Shown here: positions 1 through 12,525 of the stretch, piece by piece
How positions within the stretch are numbered: the stretch's first letter is position 1
Layout of the letters: every line of letters begins with the position of its first letter
Assembly (NCBI GenBank): GCA_916613615.1
Contig: OU744721.1
Span: forward strand, 81,969,060 to 82,033,059
Direction: 5' to 3'
DNA: 64,000 nt
From: Steromphala cineraria
Lineage: Eukaryota > Mollusca > Gastropoda > Trochida > Trochidae
The notes under the pieces: model-generated
Told to the model about the DNA's origin: nothing
What the model saw: the letters and a program-made list of their open reading frames with translations, nothing else
The model's database searches: none
Translations under genes and position numbers: made by a program

Positions 1-3000
1 TCCTCCCCTTCATCTTCACCCTCGTGGAGCGCCTCGAGAGATACGAGATGCCCAAGAATGAACTCTACATGCACATGCTCAGGTCAGTTGTTAGTATAGA
101 CCTCGTGATGCCACAGTGCACTAACAGCTGAAATATTGCCATTGCTGTACAACAACTCACTCATTGTCAATTTCATTAAAATCAGTTCAAACCTTACTTC
201 TACATCACTACTTTTCTGATTTAAGTAAAGCTCCAATTTCGGATCATTACAGGTGACATTTAAATTTTTCCATTAAGAAATCACTGTCAATCTTGTGTTT
301 TATGTGCCTTGTTCAATCCTTTTCATTATCAGCCAGTCAATGCATCAATACCCTTATGAACTTACTTTGTTTATGCAGATCAATGACATTAAAAGCAACC
401 AATCTAGCAGTGCTTGTGTACTTCTGGTTCATAAAAGCTCCAAAAGAAAAGGTAAGCATGGCAATCTGTGTCAAGTGTTTTTTTTACTTCTCATGTAAAG
501 AAGATGAATTGTCTGCATTACATGTTCTTTGTACTCTTGATCAATAGCAAGGAGTAAAAATTATTTCAGTATTTTGCATTCCCAAATATAAAGTACCTAT
601 AGTCAAGAAGCTGCCATTTAAATATTTAAGGTATTAATAAAAACAAGATATTTTGATGGTATAGACATGTCTCTGATAAAATTTATCTGTAATTACAAAC
701 ATAAAGATGAGGGTTTTAATTTGTCTATTTCAGGAATGCTGGGAGACGTTTATGGGAGAAGAAATTTATCGTCTCGTAATCATTGACTTCATCTTCACTC
801 TTCTCTACACCTTCTTCTTTGAGTTTGTCAGAAAGTGAGTTGCTTCATTTTTTAACTGTCAATGAAAAGATAAAATAAAACAATGTTGAGAGACAAGAAA
901 TTCTAATGGATTTCAACTTTTATTTCATAAAACTCTCCTGAATAATTGCCTGCCTCTTTGAGAGAACAAACATCTAAATAGAATTGACTATTCTGCAATA
1001 AGAATGGCAATATGGTAAGAACCTATAGAATATCACAACCATCAGGAGACATTATTTCTTGTACTTTATAACCACTATATATTCAGCATTCAAAATGTAA
1101 GTGATCTTCCAAAACCATAGGTTTGAATTCATTTTGTTTTCATTTCAGGTTAATGTCAAATTACTGTTGTAAGGAAAAGTTAGAAAGGGCAGAATTTGGT
1201 ATTGGGCGTAATACACTTGATCTGATCTATTCACAAGCCCTATGCTGGTAAGTTGTGGAATATTTGTTATATCGTAATTCATGATCTTCTTGATATATAA
1301 TTGTTAGAATGAGGTTAAATTCTCACATTTCTTACAGTTCAAAGTGTTAATAGAAGTATTCATAACAATAATTGTGCTATCCATGCTAAAGAGTACATGA
1401 TTATCTACATCATGTGATGTTGAATTTCATCTTTGTTTCAGGTTGGGAACATTTTACTGTCCTCTTCTTTCTTTCATTGTGATAATCAAATTGTGGATTA
1501 TATTTTATGTAAAAAGGGTAAGTATATTCAAGGGTATTTCCTTCATTGATTTTGTGATGTGAAGATACTCAACTTTTTCATTTTCAAGTTAGTCAATCTG
1601 TAAAAATGAATACAAAATCACATTGGCCATTTCAAGGCTTTAAATGTTGAACCAACATAACAAAATATTTGCAACCCCTCTTTTTCATGGTTTGTATTTA
1701 ACATCTTTGTGTCCAGCTGTTACCAAAATATTATTGGATTTTTATCAAAAAGAATTACCGTAGCTCATTAGTCACCAATCTTTCTCCAGATAAGTGTGAT
1801 ACAGAACTGCAAGCCGTCAATGCGGCCGTGGCGAGCTGCTCGCTCCCACACCATCTTCCTGGGCTTCCTCTTCTGTTTCTTCCTCCTCACCACCGCCGCC
1901 GTCATCCTCGGCATCATCTTGTGAGTAGCATCTTCAGTAACATCTTCAGTGATACCTTTGTTATACCTTTAGTATAAACCTTCGGTAACACCTTCAGTTT
2001 TTCACCACACCCAACCAGAGAAATGAGTATGCATATTCTCCATATTACTTTTATAATAAAGAAGTTATGCACCTTCAATGACAACTTCTTTTTCTCTTAT
2101 TCTGAGTGAGTCACTTAATACCATTCAGGGGTTTTCAGTTTTTCCCTTTACAAGGGTTTCATTCAAACAGTCCAGAAGGTTCACTGTTAATTATTTTAGA
2201 AGATATGCATTTTAACTTGACATTATTATTCATGAATGAAATTCAAATGATTATTGAAAGTTTTCAATTCACACCTGTAAAATATGAATACATTGATGAA
2301 ACCCATAATGATATTTCATTACACTGTCTCCAAAAAAATATAGCAACCATAATTTTGTCTTCTCAGTATCAGACCAAGCGAGACGTGTGGTCCATACCGG
2401 GAGGAAACAACGACCTACAGTGTAGTGACTAATCTGGTGAGATCCTGGCAGGGTGAACACGAGTGGCTGAAGCAGGCTATCTACTTCATCACCTCTCCCG
2501 GCTTCATCGCTGGGCTCGTCATTCTCCTCGGGTGAGCACTCCTAGCGTCGGAGGATCTACCCTTGCATCAGAAGGGTTCAGTCAATGAATGTTGTAGTTA
2601 TAGGCCTGTCGCCTTGTAAACAAGTTCTGTATCTACAGTCCAACCATCAAAGGATTTACTAACTCATAAATGTATTGATCAAACAATGTAACTAGGTGGT
2701 TAGAGAACAATGATTATATGTGTTTCATATCGGATGAGGTATTGTCATTGTTATGCCAACAGAAATTAAGAAGTAGATAACTATCAAAAAATTAAATATT
2801 TCTCATTACAAAAGGATTTAAGGAAATCGAATGTATGTCCTTTTCACAGAAATTCAAGAGAAATTGTTTTCAAAGATAAAGAGCGTCGGAGCTGGGTAAT
2901 AGAGCATAACAATTAATTGAAGTAGTACTTAAATAATAATAGATACCAGAAATGGGAAATAAAGTATTAAAAAAATATCATCAAGTAAGTATGCACACTG

Positions 3001-4546
3001 AAGAGCATCATAATTGAAAGAGACTTCAATTATAGGTATAAAAATGGGATAACAATTGCTCGTGTTTTGAAAATCTATAATTGTTGCTGATTTGAAAGTG
3101 TGATGAGGATTCAACTGATGCCTGTGACGTGTTTCAGTATGGGCACGTACTACATGAGGATCGCGATGATCGGACATCGAGAGATGGTCACTCTGCTGCA
3201 GGATCAGCTGGCTCTGGTGGGTTCTCTTCACGGTCTTCACTCTCTCTCTATCTGCCTTGCACTTAGTTCCTTGTCCTTTCTCTCCCTTGCCTTGTCTTAC
3301 ATACACCTTGTCATCCTTTCTCTCCCTTGTCTTGTCTTACATATAGCTTCTCATCCTTTCTCTCCCTTGTCCTTTCTTGCGTATAATATGTTTGTGCTAA
3401 TAACCTTATTATTTTTGGCAAAATGTCTGGCTGTTAAACATGGGAAAAGCTTGGGTCACAAGAATTAATTTCACAATACAACTGTTTTTAAATACATTAT
3501 CTGCTCCCTCAATAATAGCATAATGCGACAAATATATGTCTAAATATGTACAGATTTAATAGTTTCAAAATATTATAAAGTATATTTGTTTCTGTTTGTG
3601 TTTCTCTCCAGGAAGGAAAAGACAAGAACTTCCTGCTCAAGCTGCTGCAGGAAGTGAGCAGAAAGAATAAGCACACAGCAAATAACAACAACCGACGCAC
3701 TCGTATCAACCAAGGGGACGATACGTCCTCGCAGTTCACTTCACCTGGTGGGTATAGAACATTAGCTTCTCTTGGTAGTTTCTGGGGATTTTTAACTAAC
3801 AATATTTTATTATTGAATTGATGGCAACTGTCCAAGCATTTAATTTTTTAGATTTGATATGTCAATAGAGTCTAAATTGATATGCAAGCAATATCAGAAA
3901 TGTTCAATGATTATTGATGATTGGGTAAAGCTTTTTTGTGTCAATGTTATTTATCTATGGCAATGCTATTTAATCAAGAAAATAAATGATTAAGTTTGTC
4001 ATCTGACCGATTTTCATAGTCATTATGTTTTTGATTTCTCCCTTTACAGCAAGTTAAAGCTAATCTTGCATATAAAATATGTAAATCAAATATGGGTTTC
4101 GAAATCTAGATTTAATCATGTTGAAAACATACAAGAAAAATAGTTTGTGAATGTTCCTTTTTTTTCAACTTGGTCTCCTTTTTTTAAACTGCATGTTTCT
4201 TTTGTAATTGGATAGGTACCGTTGATTTTTTTTCACTAGTTTCTCTCATGTACTATTCAATCAGTTACAACTCTGTTGGTTTATTTTATACTGCTTTGAT
4301 ATCTTAATTCATGTACCAAACATGCAATTTATTTTACATATGTACAATAAATATGATAAGATAAGCTTCTAACAACCTAACATCATTTATAGAGGGCTTA
4401 TTTAACTATAACCATGTCCTACCATTCACACATCTACAGCTGAAGAGATAGATACAAGTGTAAGGGATGTACGTTTCAATCTGCCATCCAACAATCAAGA
4501 TCAAGATGAGATCGATTCCACGGTTGAAGATGATTCCAATCATTGA
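1..4546 (+). CDS. Transmembrane channel-like (TMC) protein, C-terminal part, 10 exons, 5' truncated by window
   Basis: Exons read directly: 1..82, 379..451, 734..834, 1149..1247, 1442..1517, 1790..1920, 2367..2531, 3138..3216, 3612..3747, 4440..4546. All internal borders are GT-AG and all phases agree, giving 348 residues and a TGA stop at 4544-4546. The protein carries TMC-family hallmarks: CWETFMGEEIYRL followed by a hydrophobic segment, a stretch ending in LDLIYSQALCWLGTFYCPLL, then SxxxCGPYR before another membrane segment, and the tail EGKDKNFLLKLLQE. I count about five hydrophobic segments here, each mostly within one exon. TMC proteins are multipass membrane proteins, and some family members form ion-conducting or mechanotransduction complexes. 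The EGKDK tail looks closer to the TMC5/TMC7 side than to TMC1/2, but that is an impression. The last 70 or so residues are polar and acidic, probably cytosolic. The start codon and N-terminal half are outside the window. Confidence 0.92.
3272..3389. repeat. 39-bp pyrimidine-rich tandem repeat, about 3 copies
   Basis: The block CTTTCTCTCCCTTG...CTTAC recurs three times at about 39-bp spacing just after the donor of the TMC exon ending at 3216. The copies diverge toward the 3' side. This is a local slippage repeat inside the intron. Confidence 0.7.
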
Positions 4547-4960
4547 CGAGATCGTTACATTATATTCCATAGGTACCTCAGAATGTTGGAATGTGTAGTG
4601 ATCTTAAGTAAACTGCCAAGCATGAGTTCCCAAGCATATGCATCATCACCTATTGTATACAATATACAGCCTAGGCAATTTGGTGTCTTCTTCTCTAAGT
4701 TTGGCATGTTCGACTCAACATATTTCATCCATGCATATACAAGGGAAATTGTGGTCTATCTACCAAAGTGCTTTACCTCTAAGCTCTAAGCATGGTACTC
4801 TCTTGTACATAAGTATCAGAAGCTTTACCTACATCATGTTCAAGCTGCATGCCACCAAAATTAGATAAGGTTTAATCATTTGATCATTCCTTGAGAATCA
4901 AATTCATGCAATATCACCTTAACTTCTTTGAGAGGCATTTTAGAAGTTGAAATGAAAATA

Positions 4961-5115
4961 ATGCAGAGGAATATCTGGATGACAACTCTGTTCATTGTAT
5001 GCAATGTACGACACAGATTCTTGTGTCATTCTCAAGCAAAGGACGACACAAGAATCTGTGTCGAAATGTTGCATGCAATGAAGAAAGAAGTTGTCATCCA
5101 TATATTCCTCTGCAT
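4961..5115. mobile_element. Foldback (inverted-repeat) element, about 70-bp arms
   Basis: The left arm, beginning ATGCAGAGGAATATCTGGAT, pairs with the right arm ending TATATTCCTCTGCAT. The inner parts GACACAGATTCTTGTGTC and GACACAAGAATCTGTGTC also pair. The motif GAAGTTGTCATCCA in the right arm recurs in other foldbacks near 39.7 kb and 41.4 kb. There is no coding capacity, so this is a non-autonomous element or its relic. Confidence 0.75.
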
Positions 5116-5351
5116 CAATATGACCTTAGAAATTCATCATGCAAAATATTTGGGTCCTAATATTCATACAAAATCATCACATGTCATAGTCTATTAACAT
5201 AATGCATGTAATTCACAAATAACAAGATGCTCAAAAATTGTTATCATGTCTGTAGAGTGCTTATGTACTGACCAAATACAATAATATATACTCAGCTATT
5301 TTGATCAGCAGTATGTCACAAATGATAACCAGTACTATGCATAGTAACATG

Positions 5352-5560
5352 CAGTGTTCGAAATACCTTTAGTCCTGTAAGCAATAAGGGCTTGTTGTTT
5401 GAAAAGTCGATCACCCCTCCTTAACATTTAACAAGCCCTGCAATGTGAAGATAGTATCTTTAAAATGACACAAACTCAGGCTTGCTGACCTCCTCTTCAA
5501 CAAGCCCGTTCTAAAAGTGACCAGCAATTGGCAGGCGGGCAGGCACTATTTCAAACACTG
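5352..5560. mobile_element. hAT-like MITE with 8-bp target site duplication
   Basis: The terminal inverted repeats are CAGTGTTCGAAATA on the left and TATTTCAAACACTG on the right. The flanks GTAACATG (5344..5351) and CTAACATG (5561..5568) match at 7 of 8 bases. CAGTG-type termini with an 8-bp duplication are typical of the hAT superfamily. The element is 209 bp and non-coding, and lies just past the TMC stop codon, possibly in its 3' UTR. Confidence 0.8.
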
Positions 5561-5691
5561 CTAACATGTGCATGTAAATATGTGACATGTATGCATTTCC
5601 AGTCCAGTTTAACCCTTGTTCTACTGCTTGTTTACTTGAGGTCCTAGTCGTCACATTTACAATAACACTTTAGATGTGGATACAAGTCGGA

Positions 5692-5934
5692 TTAAGATTG
5701 ACTGCTTCGAGAAAAAAGGTGTAAAAATATTGTCTCTATGGGGTTCGAACCAAACCCAGCCCGCCCTTCTTCTCCTTGACAGTATGAAGGCATACCTGAA
5801 GATTCTGATATAAGCTCATCTAGCCAATCTCCAGAACGGCGGCAAAAGCTTTCAATATCAGAGCTAGGGGCACACAACTCCTGTGAAATCCATTTATACA
5901 TCAGCTCTGCCATGTTGGTATTTGAAAGGGACAA
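5692..5934 (-). other. Unassigned reading frame, possible orphan first exon
   Basis: A minus-strand frame contains MAELMYKWISQELCAPSSD with the reading SESS followed by a CAG|GTATGC donor-like site. The beginning has a loose resemblance to the N-terminus of cilium/flagellum proteins with a calponin-homology-like start, but the similarity fades after about 20 residues. No downstream exons were found on this strand. It may be chance, a gene relic or a short lncRNA exon. Confidence 0.2.
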
Positions 5935-7036
5935 TATGATTGGTCCGCTAGTGACAAGGTTTTGTCTGTGTTAAATGGTATTGAACAAGCGGCTAACTTG
6001 AGTGCTTTCAGACTGTCATGGAGAGGAAAGCCCTGGTACATATTTTACTTTGTTTCGCTTGAAACCGACTGGTGTGGATACAACCTTATCTCCTAAAATA
6101 TTAATATCAATTTGTTAATCATAAGTGAGAACCACTAACAAGGATAAACTTCAAATAATTATAAGAGGTAACCTGACATTAGTCCAATATTCTGTTGTGC
6201 AACATATCATTTCACACAAACAGGACTTCTTTGAAAAGAAAAACTAATAATTAAGATTTAAGATATAATGTGTTTCTAATTTGGTTTATTGGTTCAGGGG
6301 TAGAACTTTTTTTCAGTTGTATAGCACAACAATTATTTTGGATGAGCAACTTATTTTCTATGATAGCAATAATTTGACATATTGTAATGAAGAAATATTA
6401 ATATTCCATGTATGGTAACTTCTTTATTAAGAGCTTTTATGAAGCATTAGAGAATTTATGTATGTTCTTTCATCAACTACAACTTCTGAAAGACAAAGAG
6501 CTTATGTCATTGTAAAGCGTCACCTGCCTGTTGAAACGTCACCATCACAGAAAAATGTTGTTCATCAATTAAAATTGTTTTCAACATTCAGAAACTTAGA
6601 CTGACATTCAAAAATGTTAATTTTTAGAATCTTATGTTTGGAGGGTTGTGCTTAAAAAAATTAAAATACTGATAAACTGTTTCTACAGTTTCCTATGGTG
6701 AAAGACCACATTTAAGGTATGAAGAGAGAGAGTTTGATTTTAGTTTAAAAAGTTGAAACTTTCTAGTTCTTGTTAACATACCAGCAATAAAAGTTGGATT
6801 TGAAATTTATCTAACAATTTATTTTGCTTAAGCGCACAGAAAGAATGGTGTCACCAATGTTCCTCTTACCGGTAAAACTGAAAGACAAAAATGTTCATAC
6901 CTGAAGATATGTTAATAAACATCTTTAAGTCCTATTTTTGACAGTTCCTTAATAACTTTATTAAAATCGAAACAAATTCTAAAATGTGAAGATGAAAGGT
7001 GCAACCCGTCTTTTTAAAAAAAAAACGTATAAAAAT

Positions 7037-7265
7037 CAAATAAATGTTTTAATTATTAGAAAGAAGTGCTTTTGCTGTGTAGAATTAACTCATTGTCATC
7101 TATACACAGATTTGTTTGGTATATAAATTTAGTTTTTTCGTTTTCATAGGAAACCAAGATTTAACAATCAAATTAACTTTTTAGTTATTAGAAAGTAATA
7201 TTTTTGCTGTTTAGATTCAACTCATCGTCATAGAAACACAGACTCCTGTGGTATATTTTTGTGTT
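7037..7265. repeat. Diverged tandem duplication, about 130 bp x 2
   Basis: The block with AATTATTAGAAAGAAGTGCT and AACTCATTGTCAT recurs about 129 bp later with AGTTATTAGAAAGTAATATT and AACTCATCGTCAT. The two copies are clearly related but divergent, and no function is evident. Confidence 0.65.
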
Positions 7266-7732
7266 TTTTTGTGCTTACCTAAAAGGCAACTAGCCATTCA
7301 GTGTGATATTTCATGCTTAAATTATGACTGAATATAACATTGATAAAGAGAACTTTTGCTTCAGAGTGCTTTGTTATTTCTTTTTGCTGAACTTTTGAGT
7401 TTCCTAACCTGAATGTTCCATTATCTCTATTGCATGGACTATCTCTTTATGCATGCAGAAACTTTCTTTATTGTCAGTTATGCATGAGGCACATTCTCAT
7501 TATTTCATTTTAAATGAAAAAAATCAAGAAATCTATTTTTCCTATTTATATGTCAGTGGTTAATCAATACAAACTATTAATTTTCTAATAATTGATAAAT
7601 TGTTCATAACTTTCATGAAACCAGTCAACTATTTCAAGATTTATAGTCCTCTTATTTTTATTTTATGAAATCAAATTCATAAAATTTAATCTGTTTGTTC
7701 TATATATTCATAAGAAAAATTATTGTTTTCAG

Positions 7733-7782
7733 GCGGAAGGGCTTTCGCTCGTCAGATTGTTGAGACATCAGCACGGATGTGA
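7733..7782 (+). other. Candidate alternative last exon of the TMC gene
   Basis: A strong acceptor (TTATTGTTTTCAG) ends at 7732. Joined to the donor at 3747 (phase 1), the reading is GRAFARQIVETSARM followed by TGA at 7780-7782. Phase agrees exactly: two bases complete the codon, then 16 codons including the stop. This would replace the acidic tail encoded by 4440..4546. There is no conservation or transcript evidence, so this is an inference from splice site and phase only. Confidence 0.3.
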
Positions 7783-10700
7783 GCCAGAGAGATGGTCAAG
7801 CTATGAAGTACAAAGATGGAATTGTTAAGGGGAAGTCCAAGGGCACAAACATATTTGTTGTACTTATCCAATCTTAACTTAAAAAGTTAAGTTTGCATTG
7901 AAGAGTTGTATTGCATGTCAATCATGTAAAAGTATCCTGTGTATTAACAGAAATATTTCTTTTATTTTTTTTCTTTCAAGATAAATAATATACTGTCCCC
8001 CCTAGAACTGTCCCTTTATCTTCACATTACACAGAGAAGTGAGCTGGTTCAGAAAATTAATCAGCCCATATTCATTTTCAGGTTGAAGGAATCAAACATT
8101 GACTTAGTGATTTGGACATACTGTGTGCTTATCATTTCATTGAAATGTTTTATAGGCATATTACTTAGAACCTTCAAAGTGTAAGCAAACATGTGTGAAT
8201 ATTTACCACTTATTAGCAGAAATGTTGTCTGGCTGGTTTTGTATCAATGTGAACCATACTTCTAACAATGTGTGAGTACCAAATGGTTTATCTCGGAAAA
8301 TCAGCAACACCTCAGCAAGTATTATGTGGGAGTTTGATTTACAAAACCCAAAGGCTCTTCTTCAATATGTAATTGTGTCTCTGGATAATCAGATGTTGCC
8401 TGTATTCTGATGGACCAGATTATTCTATTCTATACTATTTGTCTCATTTGTACTAATAAGACCTTGTGACAGTTCTAAGACATGGAATGATTTGTATCTC
8501 AATTAAATAGAATTAAAAAATAATAATTCCATATCTTGTACTTTTCCAAATGCAATGTCTTTTCAAGACCATTTACAAACCAGTAATGCAACTATTCTTC
8601 AGATATTAGTCTTGACCTCAACGTTTCCCCATTTTGCTTTGTTATCATCATAACTTACGTGGCACAAGAGAACTTTTGATGCAACTAAAATGAAAAGTGG
8701 TTACAATGAAATGTTGACAATATATTTAAACTCTATGGCAATCAACAAGTTTTCTATCTATGGTGTATATCAAAGCAATTTGTCGTTATCAAAGTTTTGA
8801 AAATATTACAATTATGAACGTTGACTTTGTTGAATTGAATTGTTTTTCTCATTAAGGGTTTTCACTTCATTTGTACAAATTGTTTATAACCAGAATTTTA
8901 TGCAGAAGACCTAAATATTCATCTGCATCATTGTTGCATCCACTTCGTATCTCTGTGATAATATGTAAATACAAGTTATGCATAATGGTATTATTGTGTG
9001 TCTGGTAATCAGATTTATCTGCATCTATTCTACTTTTTTTAATATTGATGTTTAAAAATAGAAAACTGCAAATGATTATGCTTCACTATCAATAATGGTA
9101 TTTTAGTACTAACAGTAAACTAACCATATCCCCAATTTGAGGGGATACTAACTTAAAATAATGTGTTCAACAAAGAGTGTGATTGTAATAATGTACAGAG
9201 TGTCCACTTATTATAGTTTGTACTGCCATTTAAGAGATTACTGCAATTGTAGAGTTTTATGAGGAAGGAAAGGTGTTGATATTGTCCATAAATTAAAGTC
9301 ATTTTGATTTCTTTGAAAAAGTTTAATAATATTGTTGGATCCATATGCATCTACTTAAAAACATTTATATTTGTTTGTGATGTAAGGCTGTGTTTGATGT
9401 GTAATCACTGTTCAAGGAGATATTATCAGAGTTTTTTTATCACAGAATTTACTTTCAATTGTTATATATTGCAAATAAACATTCTAATTAATTCATGATG
9501 GTTTTGTAATTATTTCAAAGCTTTAGGACATGTGAGAATAACTTGTTCCAGTTATTTATGAAAATGATAACTTTCCCCTATCAATTCTTCTTATTTTTAT
9601 CGAAGTTAATTGTGATATTAACTTCTTATTGTTTCCCTTAAAATGTGCAAAACAAGAATAATCTTGATGGGTTGTTCAGTTATGATACTGGGATCTCATG
9701 TTCTTCACACTGACTGAAGCACCCATAAAATAACCATGAAGCAAGGAAAGAGGACAGATAATCAATAATGATCTTTACTGACAAAAATAGTACATTTCAT
9801 GAATGACCATGACCATTACAACAATTCATTGATAAGAAGCTGTGTAGAAAATAAGTTTAAGCTTGTATTTAAATTAAATTGGCTCATAAGGCTTTAATAA
9901 TGGATATAAATTTGATAAATTATACAACAATAACATTTAGACATGATAAATATCACAGACAGCTTATGTACAACAAGAGTTAATGACAACAAAGATTTAT
10001 TAAAAACTAAAGACTCTTCTTACTACAAACTAACTTATAAAATTTTGTCTTAAGCCATTACATTGTCATATTTATTTGAGGAATGATACTTACAAATTAG
10101 ATATAACATTCAAGAAAATATTTCACTAAAACTTATATTTGAGCACAATTATTGATACGCATAATTGAAATGTATGTAAACCTAACATCCTGTATAACCA
10201 ACGACAAAAAATAAATAGCAATACAAGAACACACTAACCATGTATCTATAACAACTGTCTACAGCTATCTCTATCAACAGGGTTCATTCCCTCCCCACAG
10301 GGGTTCATAACTCATTTCTACCTACGTAACCACTATACTTCAATGCATCGACAGTCAAACATTTCTGTGACGCTGCGGTTGCAAAATGAACTGTTGAAAT
10401 ATGCCTGTCGGTGCAAAATAATTGTAATTAGTTCGTATTAGCCACTTTGGGGATACTTGTTGGGGCTTACTGGTTGAGTAATCTACAGAATGTTATGCAG
10501 GTAATAGATAAATGGGCTTCAGATTTCATTTAAACTTGCTTTCAAATTCTTAACAACAGAGACTTAAGAGAAGCAACAAACAGAACAGTAGGTCGTGTGG
10601 TAAGATTGGAGTATAACCCCTGTAGTGAGAGAATGCAGGGACTTTGGTAGGAAGGATAAATAGGCACAAGGAGGTACATAAATAAATATATATATTACAT

Positions 10701-11531
10701 TTAGTTGCAACATGAGTGTGGTGCTGAAGATTATACATTCGATAATTTTACTCCCTAGAATGAAACTTGTTTCCTGGTCAACCATTAGGCAATGGTTTTT
10801 TCTCTTTGTCTAGATTATGTTCTTATAACTCCTCCCAAAACATACATGGTCTAGTTGGGAGAGATGAAGATTACAGATAGCATGTGGTGAAACAACAATA
10901 TATATGCAATTTCTTAATTCTATCTACAGCATATCATACATTTTATTTTTTGTTACTGTTATCTAATCACAAGAGTAAACAATGGTTGTACTTGAAAAAA
11001 GTAATCGGCAATGATATATGAATCATAAATAAGTAGGTATCATGATACTAAGTTAAAAAATATAATCCTTATCCTATTTCTAGAATGATGAATAGCTTTT
11101 CGGCTATATAAAGCTAAGGGAAGACAACAGTTCAAAGAGTGTTCAAAATCTTTTGAATAACAAGTAATATCTTGACAATTTCATTTTTGAAAACCCTTCA
11201 TATATCAAATATCACAGATGTTATGAAACAAATTGATATATTAGGCAAGCAATTGAGCTTAGTTTGGGTAAGTATAAATTTCTTTAATTTTAAATGATAT
11301 TTCCATAACAATTGTTGATATTTACAATCATTTCACACAATATGGAATGAACTATGATACAATACAATGTCTATAGTTCTAATCATGTACTAGCTACATC
11401 CCGTTTATACACATGATGTAAATTCAAAATAAGTTACAATGCATAACAGTAACACTGCTATGTCTTCACAGTATCATGAAATAATATTTTCCGAAACACT
11501 TCCCTTTCATCTATCATAACAAAAAGAGATA

Positions 11532-11895
11532 TTAAAGGGGCAGTAGCACATCTTTAGGGGGAATACAAGGTAGTGTCATGAAAATGAAAATTAATGGTTC
11601 CAATTGATAGCCAATGTATTTAAACTAAATGGAGCAGTAATAATTCAAATGTATGACGTAAAGTTTAGCCATGCGATTCTTTTTTCTTACACAAAATGAA
11701 TTAAAGGTGTTCACACAAAATGGCCGCCAATGGATTTTATGTGAATCTTCATACTTTGTCCTCTGACTATGGATGATTGGCTTGTGTGATAATATTTTTG
11801 ACACTGTCAACATAATACATTAAGCATTAACTTGCAATTATCAATGAAAATTTTAAAATATAAAACTACCAAAAAACGTGCTACTGCCCCTTTAA
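11532..11895. mobile_element. MITE with TTAA ends
   Basis: The ends are inverted: TTAAAGGGGCAGTAGCAC on the left and GTGCTACTGCCCCTTTAA on the right. TTAA lies at both borders, as expected for TTAA-targeting superfamilies (piggyBac or Kolobok type). The 364-bp body has no coding capacity. Confidence 0.75.
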
Positions 11896-12525
11896 AGGGT
11901 CAGATCAAGCAAAATCTGAAAACAATATCTACTCTGTAGAACTCATTGTTAACAAACCATGGGAATGTCATTGCATCATCTTACATCTTATGTTACAACT
12001 CTTTGGAATTACTGTCAAGTGACAACACAGCTGACAATGCTATGAAGTAACAATGCTATTGTGTCTGCAACAATCATCAACTGATGTGGCATGACCACAC
12101 TGATCCACTCATTCTTCTACTTGAAACATTTGCGAAGTTATTCTGGATGGTTTTACTGAATCATCTAATACAAAGCCGTTAAAACGTCACCTGTGAGTAA
12201 ACTGGTGTTGAGTAACTTCTATCTGATATCAAGAGAACTTGTTAAAGTACAGAGCTCCCTTGCCCAAGACGATAGTAACTTAATGTTATTAGAAGCAAAC
12301 AGAAGCAAGGCAGCTATCTGCTAGGAAATTCATAACTGATCACTGGCCGAAAGAACCTGAAGGGAAGGGTTAAGAGTCTATCGGACACACATGGAAAGGC
12401 GTAATAAGGTGGAATGTATTGAGCTGATATTGGGTCAAGATATTACAATGATCCTGTAATTAAAGCAGAATGGTATAATTTGTACTACTGATCCAGTTTG
12501 ATGATGAGAGTGTATTGAGCTATGA

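Larger units (their letters stand above)
4547..12525. other. Intergenic/3' UTR stretch between convergent genes
   Basis: No coding exon is recognised here except the candidate at 7733..7782. The sequence is AT-rich and holds a foldback element (4961..5115), a hAT-like MITE (5352..5560), a diverged duplication near 7037-7265 and a TTAA-flanked MITE (11532..11895). An AATAAA at 9474-9479 followed by a GT-rich stretch could end long TMC transcripts. Candidate poly(A) signals for the minus-strand gene (TTTATT on the plus strand near 9996, 10068 and 10939) cannot be ranked by eye. Confidence 0.5.

Noticed and set aside
2106..2432. 108-residue plus-strand frame in the TMC region
   Set aside because: It spans intron sequence and reads the true exon 2367..2531 in the wrong frame.
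5690..5790. tRNA gene suggested by GGTTCGAACC
   Set aside because: No A box at the right distance and no cloverleaf stems can be paired around it.
9128..9148. Small palindrome around TATCCCC/GGGGATA
   Set aside because: Too short to distinguish from chance in AT-rich flank and without conserved context.
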